Assembly (NCBI RefSeq): GCF_014170305.1
Contig: NZ_LZZT01000047.1
Span: 281,879 to 345,878, forward strand
DNA length: 64,000 nt
Origin: Achromobacter sp. UMC71
GTDB lineage: Bacteria; Pseudomonadota; Gammaproteobacteria; Burkholderiales; Burkholderiaceae_B
Reading direction: 5' to 3'
The notes under the pieces were generated by a model. The model was given only the letters and a program-made list of their open reading frames with translations, did no database searches and was not told the DNA's origin. A program made the translations under genes and the position numbers. Every line of letters begins with the position of its first letter. Position 1 is the first letter of the stretch. Shown here in pieces: positions 43,544-52,700 of this stretch.

Positions 43544-43580
43544 GGCCGCCCAGGGCAACCGGGCGGCCTTCTTGTTTTTC
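43544..43580 (+). terminator. Rho-independent terminator after the 85-aa gene
   Basis: GGCCGCCC, loop AGGGCAACC, GGGCGGCC then TTCTTGTTTTTC: an 8-bp stem with a T-rich tail. Confidence 0.85.
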
Positions 43581-43691
43581 AGCGGTGCGTCGGCCTAGGC
43601 TGGGCTAAGCCAGGGTGTCGGGCGCTGCGGGCAATGTGCCCGTCGTACTGCATGGAAAAGTATGCGGGTCCGCAAAGGACCACGGAGAACG

Positions 43692-43862
43692 TCAGGTGCT
43701 TTGCTTGCCGGACGTGGCGGTGGCCTTGTCCTTGTCGACTTGAGCCTGCTTGCGAGCGGCATCTTCCTTCTGTTGCTGCGTTTGCTGCTCTTGTTGCTTG
43801 TTGGGCGTCTGGTTCTGGTCCGGTTGATTCGACGAAGCCTGGTAGCGAGTGGGGAAAGTCAT
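43692..43862 (-). CDS. Small Gln/Lys-rich disordered protein (56 aa)
   Basis: From the ATG at 43862 (AGAGGT eight bases upstream) the protein is MTFPTRYQASSNQPDQNQTP followed by a Gln/Lys-rich run and ends ATATSGKQST. Nothing but polar residues appears, so it should be intrinsically disordered. No family recognised. The codon choice is coherent and the ribosome site good, so it is likely a real stress-type hydrophilin-like peptide. That function is a guess. Confidence 0.55.
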   Translation of the reverse strand: MTFPTRYQASSNQPDQNQTPNKQQEQQTQQQKEDAARKQAQVDKDKATATSGKQST

Positions 43863-43968
43863 GGTGCGTACCTCTTGGTTGTCGCGGCGAGATGCCACCA
43901 ACCCACGGTAGTCCCTTGCCGCGGCATTCCCTACGCTTCATTTGCAACAAACAATCTTGTACGAATAC

Positions 43969-43994
43969 GCCCGCGAACCAGGCGGTTCGCGGGC
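43969..43994. other. Perfect 11-bp stem-loop in a divergent intergenic region
   Basis: GCCCGCGAACC, loop AGGC, GGTTCGCGGGC. It sits between the divergent genes at 43862 and 44123, where a terminator is not expected, and has no U tract. It may belong to an untranslated leader or a small RNA. Confidence 0.4.
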
Positions 43995-44122
43995 TTGTCG
44001 GCACAGGTCTACAGACCGAATGCCTGCCGTTCGTCGGTCAACATGACCTTTTGGTTGCGGTTCGATGACGGCCGGCCGCTGGTGTAAAGTCGCGTGTACA
44101 CCATTTCCTAAAGGACACGAAG

Positions 44123-44476
44123 GTGCCTGAATCGAACGAATCCGCGGTTCTGCTGTTTTCCTACGGAACCCTCCAGGACAAGGCCGTGCAACGCGCCAAC
44201 TTCGGCCGTGAACTCTCGGGCAAGGCCGACGCCATGACCGGCTATGTGCAGCGCTGGGTGGAAATCACGGACCCCGAGGTCATCAAGACCAGCGGGCTGG
44301 CGCAGCACCCCATCGTCTACGCCAGCTACGACCCCAAGGACGAAGTGGCGGGCATGGTGTTCGAGATCACCCAACGGGAACTCGAAGCCGCCGACCGCTA
44401 CGAGGTCTCGGATTACAAGCGGGTGTCGGTGCTGCTGAAATCCGGTGTGCACGCCTGGGTGTATATCAAGGCCTGA
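44123..44476 (+). CDS. Gamma-glutamylcyclotransferase-like (AIG2/GGCT fold) protein
   Basis: This 117-residue protein starts at a GTG with AAGGA seven bases upstream. It has the AIG2-type opening [19 protein letters not shown], where the YGTL motif binds the glutamyl group. Further on are [19 protein letters not shown] and the conserved acidic [18 protein letters not shown]. Family members act on gamma-glutamyl amines or dipeptides. It is a small cytoplasmic single-domain enzyme, and its physiological substrate is not known. Confidence 0.85.
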   Translation: MPESNESAVLLFSYGTLQDKAVQRANFGRELSGKADAMTGYVQRWVEITDPEVIKTSGLAQHPIVYASYDPKDEVAGMVFEITQRELEAADRYEVSDYKRVSVLLKSGVHAWVYIKA

Positions 44477-44562
44477 ACCCGGCCTGGCGCGGCGGCGGCC
44501 CCGGCTGTCCTGGCGCGCCGCGGCGCCTGTACACTCGGTCATCTCCACTCCGGGGGCCCCAC

Positions 44563-45474
44563 ATGGCCGGCAGTAGCTTTTTCGCCCTGTTCGACGACAT
44601 CGCCACCATTCTTGACGACGTCTCCGTCATGACCAAGGTGGCGGCCAAGAAAACCGCCGGGGTGCTGGGCGACGACCTGGCGCTCAACGCCCAGCAGGTC
44701 TCGGGTGTGCCGGTCAACCGCGAACTGCCCGTGGTGTGGGCGGTGGCCAAGGGCTCTTTCCTCAACAAATTGATCCTGGTGCCGTCGGCCCTGGTGATCA
44801 GCGCCTTCGCGCCCTGGGCCGTGACACCGCTGCTGATGGTGGGCGGAGCCTTCCTGTGTTTCGAGGGCGTGGAAAAACTGGCGCATAAATTCCTGCCGCA
44901 CGGCGATACCGCCGATGGCAATCACGCCGCCCGCGCCGAGGCCCTGCAGGATGCTTCGGTGGACATGGTGGCGTTCGAGCGCGACAAGATCAAAGGCGCG
45001 GTGCGCACCGACTTCATCCTGTCGGCGGAAATCATCGCGATCACCCTGGGCGCTGTGGCTGGCGCCGACATGGTGCGCCAGACCATCGTGGTGGCCGGCA
45101 TCGCCCTGGTCATGACGGTGGGCGTCTATGGCCTGGTGGCGGGCATCGTCAAGCTCGACGACCTGGGCCTGTATCTCAGCACCAAGCGCTCGCAGGCCGC
45201 GGCCTGGCTGGGCAAGCGCATCGTCGTGGCCGCGCCCTACCTGATGAAGACGCTATCGGTGGTGGGTACCGCCGCCATGTTCATGGTCGGCGGCGGCATC
45301 CTCACCCACGGCATCGCGCCGCTGGGCGCCGCCATCGAGCACGTCGCCGCCGCCACGGGCAGCGGCTTGCTGCCGCTCTTGACGTCGACCGTGCTCAGCG
45401 CCCTGTTCGGCATCGTGGCCGGGGCCGTGGTGCTGGGCGTGGTCAGCCTGGCCAAGCGCCTGTTCAGGAAGTAA
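44563..45474 (+). CDS. DUF808 (YedI-family) inner-membrane protein
   Basis: This 303-residue protein opens [20 protein letters not shown] and [20 protein letters not shown], the signature of DUF808. About six hydrophobic segments follow (for example [20 protein letters not shown]). The family is found across proteobacteria as YedI, an inner-membrane protein without assigned role. It stands alone; the next gene is convergent. The start has a CCGGGGG-like upstream sequence. Confidence 0.9.
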   Translation: MAGSSFFALFDDIATILDDVSVMTKVAAKKTAGVLGDDLALNAQQVSGVPVNRELPVVWAVAKGSFLNKLILVPSALVISAFAPWAVTPLLMVGGAFLCFEGVEKLAHKFLPHGDTADGNHAARAEALQDASVDMVAFERDKIKGAVRTDFILSAEIIAITLGAVAGADMVRQTIVVAGIALVMTVGVYGLVAGIVKLDDLGLYLSTKRSQAAAWLGKRIVVAAPYLMKTLSVVGTAAMFMVGGGILTHGIAPLGAAIEHVAAATGSGLLPLLTSTVLSALFGIVAGAVVLGVVSLAKRLFRK

Positions 45475-45552
45475 GGCGCCGGGCCGCCGCCGTGTCCGGC
45501 CGCAGCGGCATCCGACGATGCCTGGTCCGGATGCCGGCGTGCCGCGTCGCCA

Positions 45553-47736
45553 TCAATACGCCAGCGAAGCCTGCAGGTACACCGTGCGCGGCATGCCCAC
45601 GTACTTGCCCGCGTTGTTGTCGGTGGAACGGGTGAAGTAGCGCTTGTCGAACAGGTTCTTCACGCCCAGCGCGATGTTCAGGTTGTGCATCTGCTTGCCG
45701 AAATCGTAGGCGGCGCGCACGTGCACCGTGCCGTAGCCGGGGATGTCGCCGTAGGCGCCGTTGGCGCTTTCGGTGGTCTGGTACGTGGCGCCGGGATCCG
45801 GCGAGCCGGGCGAGCGCTGCTTGGACTGCAGGAAGGTATCGACGTTGAAGGTCCATTGGTTGCGCGTATAGCGCGCGCCCAGCGAGGCCACGTTGCGAGA
45901 ATAGAACGGCAGGTCGCGGCCTTCGAACACGCCCGCCTTGTAGGTGGCCTGCGTGTAGGTGTAGGTGCCGTACACCGACATGCCCGATAGCGCTGCGGTG
46001 AGCTCGCCCAGGTCGTACGACAGCCCGGTTTCCACGCCGCGGTGGCGCGTGGCGCCCAGGTTGGTCCACGCGTCCGAGCCGCCGTTGGTGCCGCCGCGCA
46101 GCTGCAGCTCGTCGTCGAAGTTGATGTTGAACAGGGTCAACTCGCCCTTCCAGCCGCCGCTGTTGAAATGGGTGCCCACTTCATACGTGGTGGCCTTTTC
46201 GGGATGCAGGCCGTTGGTGGTCGAGGCGATCTGGAAGTACTGCAGCGGACCGAACGACTGGCCGGCATTGGCGAACACGCTCCATTGCTCGCTCAGGTGA
46301 TACACGATCGACAGCGAGGGCAGGGGCTCTTCGGACTTGATGCTGGTGTATTTCTTGGCGGCGGGGTTGGACTTGTCGTTCAGGAAAGAATCGATGAACT
46401 CGTAGCGCACGCCCGGGGTGATGGTCCAGTTGCCAACGTTGATGGTGTCGTCGATGTAGACCGCGTGCGCGGTGGTGCCGCCGGTGCGGAACTGGTACTG
46501 CGGGTTCGGCGCGTTGAGCGGGTCGAACGGGCCGTCCGGCACATAGAACGCCGTGCGCGACGCGCGTTCGTCGCTGGCTTCCTTCAGATAACGGTAGCCG
46601 ACGCTGATTTCCTGCGTCACGTCCGATCCGCGGAACAGGCGCGAGTAGCGCGGCTCGATCGCGAACGTGTGATAGTTGCGCGGGTTGAACGTCAGGCGGC
46701 GCTGGCCGGCGTTGGCGCCGGTGCCTTCGGTCTCGATGCTGCTGCCGCGGAAGCTGTCGGTGTAGTACGTCAGCAATTCGAACTTGTTGACGCCGTCGTC
46801 GTGGTTGTAGCGGAACGACGTGTCGGTGCGGCGGCCGGTGAAATTGTCGTACGGCCGCGTGGACTGGAACGGGTCCTGCGAATACTGCTTGGTGGTCAGG
46901 CCGCCGGGCATGCCGGCGCGGCCTTCGTAGTGGTGCAGCGACGCCGAAATGCGGTCGTCCGCGCCGATGCGGTAAGTGCCCTTGAGCATCACGTCATCGA
47001 TGTCGACGCGGTCGTTGCTGTCGCGGAACCCATTGCCGTGCGTGCCCGAATAGAGCAGGGCGCCGCCCAGGCCGCGATCGTTGGTGCCGCCGATGAACGC
47101 GCTGGGCGTTGTCTTCACGCCACCGTGGCTGTACATGTCGGTCTCGACCGAGGCGTCGGCCGTGAAGTCCTGCGGAATCGCGCGCGTCACGAAGTTGATG
47201 ATGCCGCCCACGTTCTGCGGGCCATAGCGCACCGAGCCCGCGCCGCGTACCACGTCCACCGCCGACAGATTGCCCAGCGCCACCGGCGCCATCGACAGCT
47301 GCGGTTGGCCATAGGGCGCCACCGCCAGCGGAATGCCGTCCATCAGGATCGTCGAGCGTGGCGACAGGCGCGAGGTCAGCCCGCGCACGCCCACGTTCAG
47401 CGACACGTCGCTGCCGCCCGTGCCGTTGCTTTCCTGGACCTGTACGCCCGGGATCCGGCGCAGCACGTCGCGCACGTTGGTCGCGCCCGTGTCCTGGAAC
47501 GCGGCGCGGTCGACGATGGTGCGCGCCCCGCCATGCTCCAGCACCTTTTCATCGCTGGGATTCTCCAGCCAGTCTCCCACGACGCTGATCGCGCCCAGGG
47601 TGTTGTTGTCGGCGGAAGCGCCGGGATTGGCGGCGGCCGCGGCTGGCGCGGTTTGCGCATGGCCGTTGGCAGCCAGCGTCAGCAAAGCCAGCGCCAGCGC
47701 AAGGCGGCGCGCAGGGAAGGGGATAGGCATGGACAT
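45553..47736 (-). CDS. TonB-dependent outer-membrane receptor, FecA-like, no STN domain
   Basis: This 727-residue receptor starts at the ATG at 47736 (MSMPIPFPARRLALALALLT), with a signal peptide cleaved near NGHAQTA. It lacks the STN signalling domain but has a TonB-box-like LGAISVVGDWLE, then the plug with RTIVDRAAFQDTGATNVRD, GVQVQESNGTGGSDVSLNVG and VDVVRGAGSVRYGPQNVGG. The barrel ends in PRTVYLQASLAY. It most resembles FecA-type ferric-citrate receptors, consistent with uptake without its own sigma pair. A GTG at 47748 is a less likely start. It is divergent from the Lrp-type regulator gene. Confidence 0.9.
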   Translation of the reverse strand: MSMPIPFPARRLALALALLTLAANGHAQTAPAAAAANPGASADNNTLGAISVVGDWLENPSDEKVLEHGGARTIVDRAAFQDTGATNVRDVLRRIPGVQVQESNGTGGSDVSLNVGVRGLTSRLSPRSTILMDGIPLAVAPYGQPQLSMAPVALGNLSAVDVVRGAGSVRYGPQNVGGIINFVTRAIPQDFTADASVETDMYSHGGVKTTPSAFIGGTNDRGLGGALLYSGTHGNGFRDSNDRVDIDDVMLKGTYRIGADDRISASLHHYEGRAGMPGGLTTKQYSQDPFQSTRPYDNFTGRRTDTSFRYNHDDGVNKFELLTYYTDSFRGSSIETEGTGANAGQRRLTFNPRNYHTFAIEPRYSRLFRGSDVTQEISVGYRYLKEASDERASRTAFYVPDGPFDPLNAPNPQYQFRTGGTTAHAVYIDDTINVGNWTITPGVRYEFIDSFLNDKSNPAAKKYTSIKSEEPLPSLSIVYHLSEQWSVFANAGQSFGPLQYFQIASTTNGLHPEKATTYEVGTHFNSGGWKGELTLFNINFDDELQLRGGTNGGSDAWTNLGATRHRGVETGLSYDLGELTAALSGMSVYGTYTYTQATYKAGVFEGRDLPFYSRNVASLGARYTRNQWTFNVDTFLQSKQRSPGSPDPGATYQTTESANGAYGDIPGYGTVHVRAAYDFGKQMHNLNIALGVKNLFDKRYFTRSTDNNAGKYVGMPRTVYLQASLAY

Positions 47737-47773
47737 TCCAGGAATCACTCACACATTAATGAGAGCGGAAATC

Positions 47774-47790
47774 AAATTGAGAATCTTTTC
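47774..47790. promoter_or_regulatory. Weak Fur-like site before the FecA-like receptor
   Basis: AAATTGAGAATCTTTTC contains the half-site TGAGAAT of a Fur box, about 40 bases before the receptor start. The match is partial, so iron control is only suggested. Confidence 0.35.
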
Positions 47791-47868
47791 GGAATTAAGG
47801 CGGACTGAGAAGCGCAGCGCGGACCTGCCCCGGAGGGCTCGCCCGGATCGGCGCAAAATATAGCAAAA

Positions 47869-47880
47869 ATTGGCGCCAAT
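47869..47880. promoter_or_regulatory. Perfect palindrome ATTGGCGCCAAT, copy 1
   Basis: A 12-bp perfect palindrome in the divergent region between the FecA-like receptor and the Lrp-type gene. Copy 2 starts 118 bases further on, near the regulator ATG. Candidate Lrp-type binding site. Confidence 0.55.
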
Positions 47881-47984
47881 CCAAACGGGGTAAATTGGGG
47901 CCGTGGCAAAAACGCCCCACGCGGCCGCGGCCCAGGCAGACGCGCCCGCAGGTCCTGCGCCCCGCCGAATCCGTATAAGATGTG

Positions 47985-48000
47985 AAATTGGCGCCAATTT
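47985..48000. promoter_or_regulatory. Perfect palindrome AAATTGGCGCCAATTT, copy 2
   Basis: A 16-bp perfect palindrome ending 16 bases before the regulator ATG. The shared 12-bp core lies 118 bases from copy 1, about eleven helical turns. The position fits autorepression. Confidence 0.6.
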
Positions 48001-48016
48001 TTACGCGGGAACAATC

Positions 48017-48442
48017 ATGGACACACTCGATCAGCAATTGCTGGGACTGTTGCGCGCCGACGCTCGCGCAACCGTGGCAACCCTGGCCAAAAAGCTCGAC
48101 GTTTCAAGGGGAACCATCAACAACCGCATCGCGCGCATGGAAGACGAGGGCGTCATCGTCGGCTACACCGTCCGCCTGCGTCCCGAATCCGAACCCGACC
48201 AGATCGGCGCCTGGATGAACATCGCCGTGGACGGCAACGAAACCCGCCGCGTCGTCAGCATCCTCCTGGGCGACCCCGCCGTCGTCGCCCTGCACGACAC
48301 CAACGGCCGCTGGGACCTCCTGGCCGAATTGCGCGTGGCCAACATCGAAGAAATGTCCCGCGTCCTGGACCGCGTCCGCCTGATCAAAGCCATCTCCGCC
48401 ACCGAAACCAGCATCCACCTGAAAAGCTACAAGCTGGACTGA
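48017..48442 (+). CDS. Lrp/AsnC-family transcriptional regulator
   Basis: This 141-residue regulator has an N-terminal helix-turn-helix (LDQQLLGLLRADARATVATL and AKKLDVSRGTINNRIARMED) followed by a RAM/ACT-like effector domain (GAWMNIAVDGNETRRVVSIL and TNGRWDLLAELRVANIEEMS). Members bind amino acids or related ligands and wrap DNA as octamers. It is divergent from the FecA-like receptor, with twin palindromes in between. Autoregulation and control of the receptor are plausible. Confidence 0.92.
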   Translation: MDTLDQQLLGLLRADARATVATLAKKLDVSRGTINNRIARMEDEGVIVGYTVRLRPESEPDQIGAWMNIAVDGNETRRVVSILLGDPAVVALHDTNGRWDLLAELRVANIEEMSRVLDRVRLIKAISATETSIHLKSYKLD

Positions 48443-48988
48443 ACCAGGGCAGGGCCACACGCCAGCACGACACACCACGCTCTCCAATTCAAGAGCGCAG
48501 GGGCAGTTCCTGCACTGGGCACCAAACCAGGCCTCCCCGGAAACCACCAAGCCCCCGCAAGTCCCCACCGGCCTGCAAGCCAATATCCAAGCCTAAACCT
48601 GCCGCGCCAAAATCAGGTCTCCCCTAAAAAGCCATCCTCAACCGCCTTGACCCAGCACCCTCAAAGGCCCAAAAAGGCCGCCGGCGCGGCCGCTTGGGCG
48701 ACCCCGCAAGATCTTTCACCCCACTCCCGTTCCCCACCAGAACGCCAAGCACACCCCTCGCCCCAGCACCGCCACAAACCCGCTCCATCACAGCGTGGCG
48801 GGCAGGCGGACAGGGAGGGCGGGGCGTGTAGATGCGCCCGACGGAATCGGAAGGCAGTCGCCGAAGGCGACAACGAAGATGAGGAAGGGGCAGTCCGGAG
48901 CGAAGGCTCCGGACCGCAATCGTAGCCCCGCTCCCGGCCGGCCGCCGTTGCCCAGCGCGTCTAAAGAACCCCAATCGCTGCAAAGCAA
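48443..48988. other. Non-coding region with tandem hairpins
   Basis: About 545 bases without a supportable gene; the plus strand is C-rich up to about 48800. Two compact hairpins stand out: GTCGCC-GAA-GGCGAC at 48857-48871 and GTCCGGAGC-GAAG-GCTCCGGAC at 48893-48914. The second has a perfect 9-bp stem and a GAAG loop. They could be part of a structured RNA or an intergenic repeat. No reading frame here has the codon pattern of its neighbours. Confidence 0.45.
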
Positions 48989-49708
48989 TCACCCCCGAGC
49001 CTCATAAAGCATATGCAACGTAATCTTCCGCACTTCCGCCTTGCTCATCTCGATATGCCCCCGCAACATCCTCCCCGCCGCCTCCGCCCGACGCGCTAAA
49101 ACCGCCCGCAAAATCGCCCCATGCTCCTCATAGGTCGCATCCACCCGAAACTCCTTGGTGAAATCCAACCGCCGGACGATCCGGATCTTCTCGGTCACCT
49201 CCCGATGAATCAACGCCATCTCTGGATTTCCTGCCGCCGCGACGAGAGAGCAATGAAACGCCTCATCCAGCTCAGCCACCAACCGGCCATCCAGAATCCG
49301 CTGCGCCGGCGGCACCAGCCACACATCAGTCAGCGCCCCCAGCATCCCGCTTTCGTCCATATGCTCCCGCGCGCACAACCGCTCCACCGCCGCCAGCTCC
49401 AGCACCACCCGCACGTCATACAGCGCCTCGAAGCGCTCGAAATCGAACGGCCGCACCTGCCAGCCGCTGCGCGGACTCGGCACCACGAAGCCTTCGCGTT
49501 CCAGCCGCGCCAGCCCCAGCCGCACCGGCGTGCGGCTCACGCCCAGCCGCAGCGCCAATTCGGCCTCGGTGAAGCGGTCGCCCGGCAGCAGCCGGAAATC
49601 GAACAGCTCGTCCTTCAGGCGCTGGTACACCTGGTCCGCCAGCGACCCCGCCAGCGCCGGCGCCTGACGCAGCGCCGGGCTGATCCGCACCGATTCGCCC
49701 GCCATCAT
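48989..49708 (-). CDS. GntR-family (FCD) transcriptional regulator of the urea amidolyase genes
   Basis: This 239-residue regulator has an N-terminal winged helix (LADQVYQRLKDELFDFRLLP, then FTEAELALRLGVSRTPVRLG and LEREGFVVPSPRSGWQV) and a C-terminal FCD ligand domain with ELDEAFHCSLVAAAGNPEM and EEHGAILRAVLARRAEAAG (metal-binding His and Glu positions). It starts in TGATG overlap with the urea carboxylase stop, so it is in the same operon. It probably represses that operon through the CTTGTATACAAG palindrome upstream of the allophanate hydrolase gene. Confidence 0.9.
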   Translation of the reverse strand: MMAGESVRISPALRQAPALAGSLADQVYQRLKDELFDFRLLPGDRFTEAELALRLGVSRTPVRLGLARLEREGFVVPSPRSGWQVRPFDFERFEALYDVRVVLELAAVERLCAREHMDESGMLGALTDVWLVPPAQRILDGRLVAELDEAFHCSLVAAAGNPEMALIHREVTEKIRIVRRLDFTKEFRVDATYEEHGAILRAVLARRAEAAGRMLRGHIEMSKAEVRKITLHMLYEARG

Positions 49709-52700
49709 CAGGTCACGGGGCAAGTGGCATCTTCGGCCAGCACGATCAGCGGATCGCCCGCGTTCACCGGCTTGCCCGGCACGCAGCGGATACCCGTCAC
49801 CGTCCCCGAGGCCGGCGCAATCACCGACAGCTCCATCTTCATGGCCTCCACCACCACCAGCGTGTCGCCGGCCGACACGCTCTGGCCCACCTGCACCGGA
49901 ATCTTCCAGATATTGCCGCACATGTCCGCGCTGACCAGGCGTTCGCCCTCGCGCAGCGCCGTCTCCGGCTCGGGTTCGGCCTCGACCGGCGCGGCCGCCA
50001 CGTCCTCGCTCTTCCATAGCGCCACTTCGGCATCGAACGCCGCCTTCTGCCGCGTCTGGAACGCGCCGATGCTGTCGGCCTCGTCCGCCACGAAACGCTG
50101 GTACGCCGCGAAATCGAACACCTCTTGCTCGATCCGCACCGTCGCGCGGCCTTCGCGGAAATCCTCGCGCAGCGTATCGAGCTCGGCCTCGCTCACCGGA
50201 TAGAACCGCACCTGGTCGAAAAAGCGCAGCAGCCAGGGCTTGCCGTCCTGGAACACCGGGTTCTTCAGAAACTTGTTCCAGATCGGCAGCGTGCGGCCCA
50301 CCAGCTGATAGCCGCCGGGCGAATCCATGCCGTAGATGCACATGTACACGCCGCCGATGCCCACCGTGCCCTCGGCCGTGAAGGTGCGGGCCGGGTTGTA
50401 CTTCGACGTCAGCAAGCGGTGGCGCGGATCGATCGGCACCGCGCACGGCGCGCCCAGGTATACGTCGCCCAGGCCCATGATCAGGTAGCTCGCGTCGAAC
50501 ACGATGCGGCGCACGTCCTCGCGGCTGGCCAGGCCGTTGATGCGCTGGATGAAGTCCACATTGTTCGGCAGCCACGGCGCGCTGGCGCGCACCGTTTCCT
50601 GGTAGCGCTGCACCGCGCCCAGCGTGGCCGAATCCTCGAACGCCATCGGCAGGTACACCACCCGGGTCGGCACCTTCAGCGTCGCCACGTCGGCCAGGCC
50701 AGCCTCGATCTCCAGCAGCCGCGCGATCAACGCGTCCTGCAGGATCACGCGGCTGTCGTAGCGGATCTGCAGCGAACGCACGCCCGGCGACAGCTCGTGC
50801 ACGCCGTCGATGGGGCGGGCGGCCAGCGCTTGCATCAGCAGATGAATCCGCATGCGCAGCGCCAGGTCCAGCACGTTGTCGCCATACTCCAGCAGCAGGT
50901 ACCCGTCGCCCGCCTGACGGTAAGACACCGACGGGCGCGTCCCCTCGGCCGGCAATGCGGCCACGATGGTTTCGGATGCGGTCTGCGGCGGCGCCGCCGG
51001 CGTGGTGGCTTGCGGCGCGACCGACGTCAGCGATGCCACGCTGCGGTCCTGCGCCGCTTCCAGCGCTACCGCCTCGCGGTAGTCGATGCGCACGAAGCGG
51101 ATGCGGTCGCCCGGCTTGACCTGGCCCACCTTCCACAGCTCGGCGCGGGCGATCGTGACCGGGCACACGAAGCCTCCCAGGCTGGGACCGTCGCGCGTCA
51201 GGATGACGGGGCTGTCGCCGGTAAAGTTGATGCTGCCGATGGCGTATTCGCAGTCGTGGATGTTGGAAGGATGCAGGCCCGCCTCGCCGCCGTTCTCACG
51301 CGCCCAGGTGGGCTTGGGCCCGGTCAGGCGCACGCCCAGCCGGTTCGAGTTGTAGTGCACCTCCCAATCGGCGGCGAAGAATTCGTCGATGGCTTCGGGA
51401 CGGAAGAAGTCGGGCGCGCCGTGCGGCCCGTACAGCACGCCGATTTCCCAGGTATTGCCGTAGCGGGGGATCAGTTCGGGCGCGGCCGCCTGCGGCTCGG
51501 CCACGGGCGGCGCGGCGTTGGCGGCAGGCAGCCCGGAGCGCACCACCGGCAGCATGTCGCCTACCCGCAACGTGCGGCCGGCATGGCCGCCGAATTGGCC
51601 CAGCGCAAAGGTCGAACGGCTGCCCAGGTACACCGGCACGTCCAGCCCGTTGCGCACCGCCAGATAGCTGCGGCAGCCGGACAGCGCGCGGCCGGTGGCC
51701 AGTACCTGGCCCGAGCGCACCGTGACCGGCCGCCACATCGGCACCGGTTCGCCGTCCAGCGTGGCGGCGCATTCGGCGCCGGTCAGCGCGATGAGGGCAT
51801 CCCCATGGAAGCGCAGCGTCGGGCCGACCAGCGTGGCCTCGATGCCGGCCGCATCCGGCGCATTGCCGACGATGCGGTTGGCCAGGCGGAAGGCATAGTC
51901 ATCCATCGGGCCCGAGGGCGGCACGCCGATGTCCCAGTAGCCGGTGCGGCCCGGATAGTCCTGCACGCTGGTGTAGGTGCCGGCTTCCAGCACTTCGATG
52001 GCGGCCGGTTGATACGCGAAGCTGTCCAGGAAGCGGGTCGACAACTGCCCCGCGCGGAAGCGCTCGTCCGCCACGATCTGGCGCAGGTAGTCCAGATTGG
52101 TGGCGATGCCGTGCAGGCGGGTGTTGGCCAGCGCGTCGGCCAGCTTGTCCAGCGCCGCCTCGCGCGTGCCCGCGTGCACGATCAGCTTGGCCAGCATTGG
52201 GTCGTAGAAGGCCGGCACCTCGGTGCCCGTGGCGACCCAGCCATCCAGCCGCACACCTTCCGGGAAGAACACATCGGTCAGCACGCCGGGCGACGGCTGG
52301 AACTGGCGCAGCGGGTCTTCGGCATACAGGCGCACCTCGATGGCCGCGCCTTGCGGTGCGCGCGTCATGGCGTCGATGTCCAGCGGCTCGCCCGCCGCCA
52401 CGCGCAACATGCATTCCACCAGGTCCAGCCCTGTCACGGCTTCGGTCACGGGATGCTCGACCTGCAGGCGCGTGTTGACCTCCAGGAAATAGAAGCTATC
52501 GCGCGCCGGATCATAGATGAATTCCACCGTGCCGGCCGACCGGTAGCCGACCGACTCGCCCAGCTTGACCGCCGCGTCCAGCAAGGCCGCGCGGGTGGCG
52601 GCCGGCAGCAGCGGCGCCGGGGTCTCTTCGATAACCTTCTGGTTGCGCCGCTGCACCGAGCAGTCGCGCTCGCCCAGCGCCAGCACGCGGCCCGCGCCGT

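Noticed and set aside
46042..47808. A plus-strand open frame of 588 residues opposite the FecA-like receptor
   Set aside because: No start context and repetitive Arg/Val/Gly composition; the receptor on the other strand is clearly real.
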